From the NCBI GenBank assembly GCA_965237445.1, contig OZ250142.1:2294001-2358000 (forward strand): a stretch of DNA of 64,000 nt, in the 5' to 3' direction. Positions 61,645-64,000 of this stretch are shown in pieces; within the stretch, counting starts at the first letter, position 1; the number at the start of each line of letters is the position of its first letter. Below the pieces are notes generated by a model, which ran no database searches, was not told where the DNA came from, and saw only the letters and a list, made by a program, of their open reading frames with translations. Source of the DNA: G963668185 sp965237445 (GTDB lineage: Bacteria; Chloroflexota; Dehalococcoidia; Lucifugimonadales; G963668185). The translations under genes were made by a program, and so were the position numbers.

Positions 61645-62118
61645 ATGGTCAGCGAGGCGGATAATGACAGTGCTGAGAAACGTCAACATGGCACGCCGCC
61701 GAAAGATAAGGCCGCTGAGCCTTGTAATAGTGAGGCCTCGGAAGATAAGGCACATCGTTTCACCGATGCGCTAGAAGGTCTCGGAGAAGTCGACCACGCT
61801 CTCCGCTCCACAATCGGGACGGGTAGGGAAGTGGCCGCGAGCGTAGCCGGCACTGTCAAGGACAGCCTGAAGACCGTTCGCAAGACCCGCGACTCCGTCG
61901 TCATGGTCCGGCTGAACAAGGAAAGCCTCCAACGGATCGACGAGCTCGTCGACTGCCAGGTCACGAAGAGCCGCTCGGAGGCCGCCGCGCTTCTGATCAA
62001 TGAAGGCATCAAGGCGAGGGCGGACCTCTTCAACGAAGTGGCAGAGCAGGCCGAGATCATCCGCCAGGCCCGCGAGCGCCTCCGCACGCTCCTCGGCACC
62101 GAGTCTGCCGACTCCTAA
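61645..62118 (+). CDS. Ribbon-helix-helix domain protein of unknown function
   Basis: A 157-residue protein in three parts: a charged disordered N-terminus (about 1-40), a helical middle (VDHALRSTIGTGREVAASVA), and a ribbon-helix-helix-like segment (SVVMVRLNKESLQRIDELVD then SRSEAAALLINEGI) with a C-terminal helix. AAAGGAC precedes the ATG. It could be a DNA-binding regulator or antitoxin-type protein. It is the first of three plus-strand genes of unknown function. Confidence 0.7.
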   Translation: MVSEADNDSAEKRQHGTPPKDKAAEPCNSEASEDKAHRFTDALEGLGEVDHALRSTIGTGREVAASVAGTVKDSLKTVRKTRDSVVMVRLNKESLQRIDELVDCQVTKSRSEAAALLINEGIKARADLFNEVAEQAEIIRQARERLRTLLGTESADS

Positions 62119-62202
62119 TCGGGATGGTGGCCATCGGAATCAAGTTCTTCCAGTCCGCAAACCGGGATTGAAACTAGGTACTCTGGAGAAGGAGAAGTCA
62201 AG

Positions 62203-63048
62203 ATGTGGAAGGCAACTGCTGAAGAGAAGATGCATTGTTCGGAATGCCACCATAGGATTCCGGCCGATACGAATTGCTTGTCGCAGTTACCCTCGGCGTT
62301 GCCGGAAGGCACGCGTCGTAGGCGATTCAAGAACTTCTGCATCAATTGCTCGGAGTGCGAGTCAAAGGGCAAAGAAGCTTCGTGTTACGTGCGGTGGCTT
62401 AGCCACTGGTACGCACGCGAGGAAAGAGCACCGGGCAATTTGCACTGTGGTCAATGTAACTTCGACATACCCGAAGGCATGAGAACGTACATGCAAGCGT
62501 TCTACACTTGGCCTGACAACTACGATGCAGAGGATGAGGCCGAAGCATGGGAGACGACAGAAGCCAGGCCTTCGTCAGGGTTTAAGGCAGCGTTAGCTGA
62601 CAGTGCAAAATCATCTGCTGGTGGTTGGGATAGTCTCAGTTATGCGACTCAACGAAAGTTTATGCGCGGTGGGTTAGGGGGACGGCGCGGGATGCGCTCA
62701 CCCAAGATTGCCCAGAGACATTACCATCGCACCATTCCTAGATTCATCCGCAACATGGGTGAGGATGCGGTCTTGATGTACAGGAAAGGATTGGATGTCA
62801 GCCACATCAAGTCTGTGCATAATCGACCTGATCTGGCGAAGGCTCCCCACAACGCGATCTTGGAAGAGAGCAGCCTTAACCATGCCCGCGGCGCCAGAAA
62901 CATGAGTAGTTCTGAGCTTAAGGCGGCTAAATCAGTCCTACGCCTGCGGAAATTGTCAGTACGTGCGAAGACGGCGTTCAGGAGTGGATTGCGTGGAGAT
63001 ATGTTGCTGCTGTTTTGGAAGGAATCGTCTCAGGGCCTGAGAACTTAA
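62203..63048 (+). CDS. Double zinc-ribbon protein of unknown function
   Basis: A 281-residue protein. Cys pairs are at 12/15, 46/49 and 82/85 with extra Cys at 25, 52 and 61. The motif CxxCxxxIP appears twice (CSECHHRIPADT and CGQCNFDIPEGM), giving two zinc-ribbon-like units separated by about 70 residues. The C-terminal 170 residues are basic and mostly helical (HYHRTIPRFIRNMGEDAVLM) and may bind nucleic acid. GGAGAAG lies before the ATG. Its stop overlaps the next gene's ATG by one base, so they are coupled. I do not recognise this family. Confidence 0.7.
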   Translation: MWKATAEEKMHCSECHHRIPADTNCLSQLPSALPEGTRRRRFKNFCINCSECESKGKEASCYVRWLSHWYAREERAPGNLHCGQCNFDIPEGMRTYMQAFYTWPDNYDAEDEAEAWETTEARPSSGFKAALADSAKSSAGGWDSLSYATQRKFMRGGLGGRRGMRSPKIAQRHYHRTIPRFIRNMGEDAVLMYRKGLDVSHIKSVHNRPDLAKAPHNAILEESSLNHARGARNMSSSELKAAKSVLRLRKLSVRAKTAFRSGLRGDMLLLFWKESSQGLRT

Positions 63049-63380
63049 TGCACTGGAAGCGTGGTAGAAAGAGCGCCAGGCAAGCGGTAGGGGATTCTGC
63101 CAAGAGCACAGCCACGAGTGCCAGCGTTGGCGCGATCACTGCCGGCGTGCTGGCGGTCGTCCCACTTGGCCCATTGGCCGTGCCTGTCGCCGTTGGGGGT
63201 ACAATGCTGTGGGCCGGCAACTCCATCGTTAGGCTCGCAAGTGCCGCCAAACATGATCTGATGTTGGACGAGCTCCGAGTGTTTTTCTGCAAGGATAAGG
63301 ACTGTCGACTAGAGTACGCCCAGGCTATGGTCGACGCCTCCCAGTTGCAGAACTCGCTTGAGGAAGAAGCGGACGAGTAG
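63048..63380 (+). CDS. Small membrane protein with a glycine-rich hydrophobic core
   Basis: A 110-residue protein. Residues about 25-60 (SVGAITAGVLAVVPLGPLAV followed by GGTMLWAGNSIV) form one or two Gly/Ala-rich membrane segments. The C-terminus is acidic with a CKDKDC pair. The ATG at 63048 overlaps the upstream stop (TAATG), preferred over a TTG at 63015. It probably partners with the zinc-ribbon protein. The glycine-rich membrane part resembles pore-forming small proteins in general style, but that is only an impression. Confidence 0.6.
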   Translation: MHWKRGRKSARQAVGDSAKSTATSASVGAITAGVLAVVPLGPLAVPVAVGGTMLWAGNSIVRLASAAKHDLMLDELRVFFCKDKDCRLEYAQAMVDASQLQNSLEEEADE

Positions 63381-63393
63381 GGCACTCCGCCTC

Positions 63394-63782
63394 CTATGCC
63401 ACCGAAAATCCTTCGCGCTCGAAGTCCGAGTCGTAAGCCAGTGCTGTGCTGACGCCTAGTTCCCTCATCACAACGAAACTCACGCAGTCCACGAGGCTAA
63501 GGCCCCGGCGGCCTCGCAGCTCTAGGAGCTCAACGGCCTGATCGTGCTCGCCCCGTGTAACCCAGTGGACGAGCAGATGTTGTGTTCCCTTGAGGTATGC
63601 CAGGGCTGCCTTTAGTCCGAGCCTTCGTTGAAAGAGCGTCGCGCACTCCGACACAATATAGTTTGCGTCAGTATGGGTTCGCGTCTGGCGAGGGCGGCCT
63701 GCAGGCCTTGCGAGGCGCGCCGGTGATTAGGGTCCTCGGCATCAGCGATGGCGTATGAGCCTGACGAGTCCAGGAAGATCAA
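63394..63782 (-). pseudogene. vapC: VapC-type PIN-domain toxin, frameshifted
   Basis: From a TTG at 63782 with GAAGGA, one frame reads IFLDSSGSYAIADAEDPNHR (first acidic PIN residue in LDSS) and another, from about 63670 to the stop, reads ANYIVSECATLFQRRLGL and GLSLVDCVSFVVM, ending in the DSDFEREGF motif. Joined they give about 129 residues, the usual VapC length, but the span of 389 nt is not a multiple of three, so one base is missing (or two extra) near 63665. The four expected acidic residues are all present. It is inactive unless the shift is an error. The start overlaps the vapB stop by four bases. Confidence 0.75.
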
Positions 63783-64000
63783 CGTCCTTCAACGTGTGGG
63801 CGCTTCTCGGCCATTTCCTCTTCGAGAGCTCGGGCAAGCGCCTCATCATGGTTCTCTGAAACTGGACTCAAGTCGTCGTCGTCCGAGCTTCCAATCCCCA
63901 CGAATCCCAAGTCTTCTAGGGTTAAAGGTTGCCGCTGTAGGCCGGTAACGTACAGTTCCAGCGCCTCTCGGACTACGGCCGACAGCGAGACCCCGTCTTC
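63779..64000 (-). CDS. vapB: VapB-like antitoxin, cut off by the window end
   Basis: The last 73 residues are visible. SLSAVVREALELYVTGLQR is the second helix pair of a ribbon-helix-helix domain; the acidic remainder (GIGSSDDDDLSPVSENHDEA) fits a toxin-binding tail. Its TGA overlaps the vapC start. The N-terminal strand lies beyond the window. Confidence 0.65.
   Translation of the reverse strand, partial: EDGVSLSAVVREALELYVTGLQRQPLTLEDLGFVGIGSSDDDDLSPVSENHDEALARALEEEMAEKRPHVEGR

Overview
This is a GC-rich bacterial chromosome segment rich in catabolic genes. It holds about 55 supportable protein genes, two tRNAs and a set of decayed mobile fragments. The mix is two Rieske oxygenases, a luciferase-type flavin oxidoreductase, several FAD oxidoreductases, GMC, SDR and Gfo/Idh/MocA dehydrogenases, acyl-CoA enzymes, amidases and hydantoinase/oxoprolinase subunits. 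It resembles heterotrophic Chloroflexota (Dehalococcoidia/SAR202-like) that degrade refractory organics. That assignment is inference from gene content only; no rRNA or marker phylogeny is available here. GTG and TTG starts are common.

Layout. 1-10.9 kb: a crotonase divergent from a flavin monooxygenase/FAD oxidoreductase pair, two small membrane-protein genes, a sulfur-flavoured operon (MetE-like, OsmC-like, rhodanese), a lipoprotein, a structured palindromic repeat, a phosphatase and an APH-type kinase. 10.9-21.4 kb: a GMC/SDR/APH operon divergent from a Gfo/Idh/MocA gene, then five co-directional minus-strand genes (Rieske oxygenase, MFS carrier, epimerase, CocE-type hydrolase, acyl-CoA ligase) that look like one import-and-breakdown unit. 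21.6-27.4 kb: a potassium channel, a frameshifted Fic gene, a FedA-like membrane protein with an accessory lipoprotein, and a second Rieske oxygenase. 27.6-31.4 kb: an IS5-type shell, nfeD-slipin and hicBA. 31.4-43.4 kb: housekeeping genes (uvrC, tyrosine recombinase, lgt, recJ, fabF, mtaB), an MBL hydrolase, an aminotransferase and a BrnT/BrnA-like toxin-antitoxin pair.

43.6-49.6 kb is the most disturbed part. tRNA-His and tRNA-Arg are followed by about 5.5 kb of low gene density containing a broken type I restriction HsdR end, orphan ribbon-helix-helix genes, strong palindromes, an RRM protein and an ABC-transporter tail. It looks like an eroded island beside a tRNA, although no att repeat was found. 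49.6-61.5 kb holds hyuA/hyuB, two DAO-type FAD oxidases, a 5'-truncated amidase next to an IS3 remnant, an alpha/beta hydrolase and an intact amidase, suggesting use of amides, cyclic imides or amino acids. The last 2.4 kb holds three uncharacterised genes (ribbon-helix-helix, double zinc-ribbon, small membrane protein) beside a frameshifted vapBC module. That cluster is the best candidate here for something undescribed.
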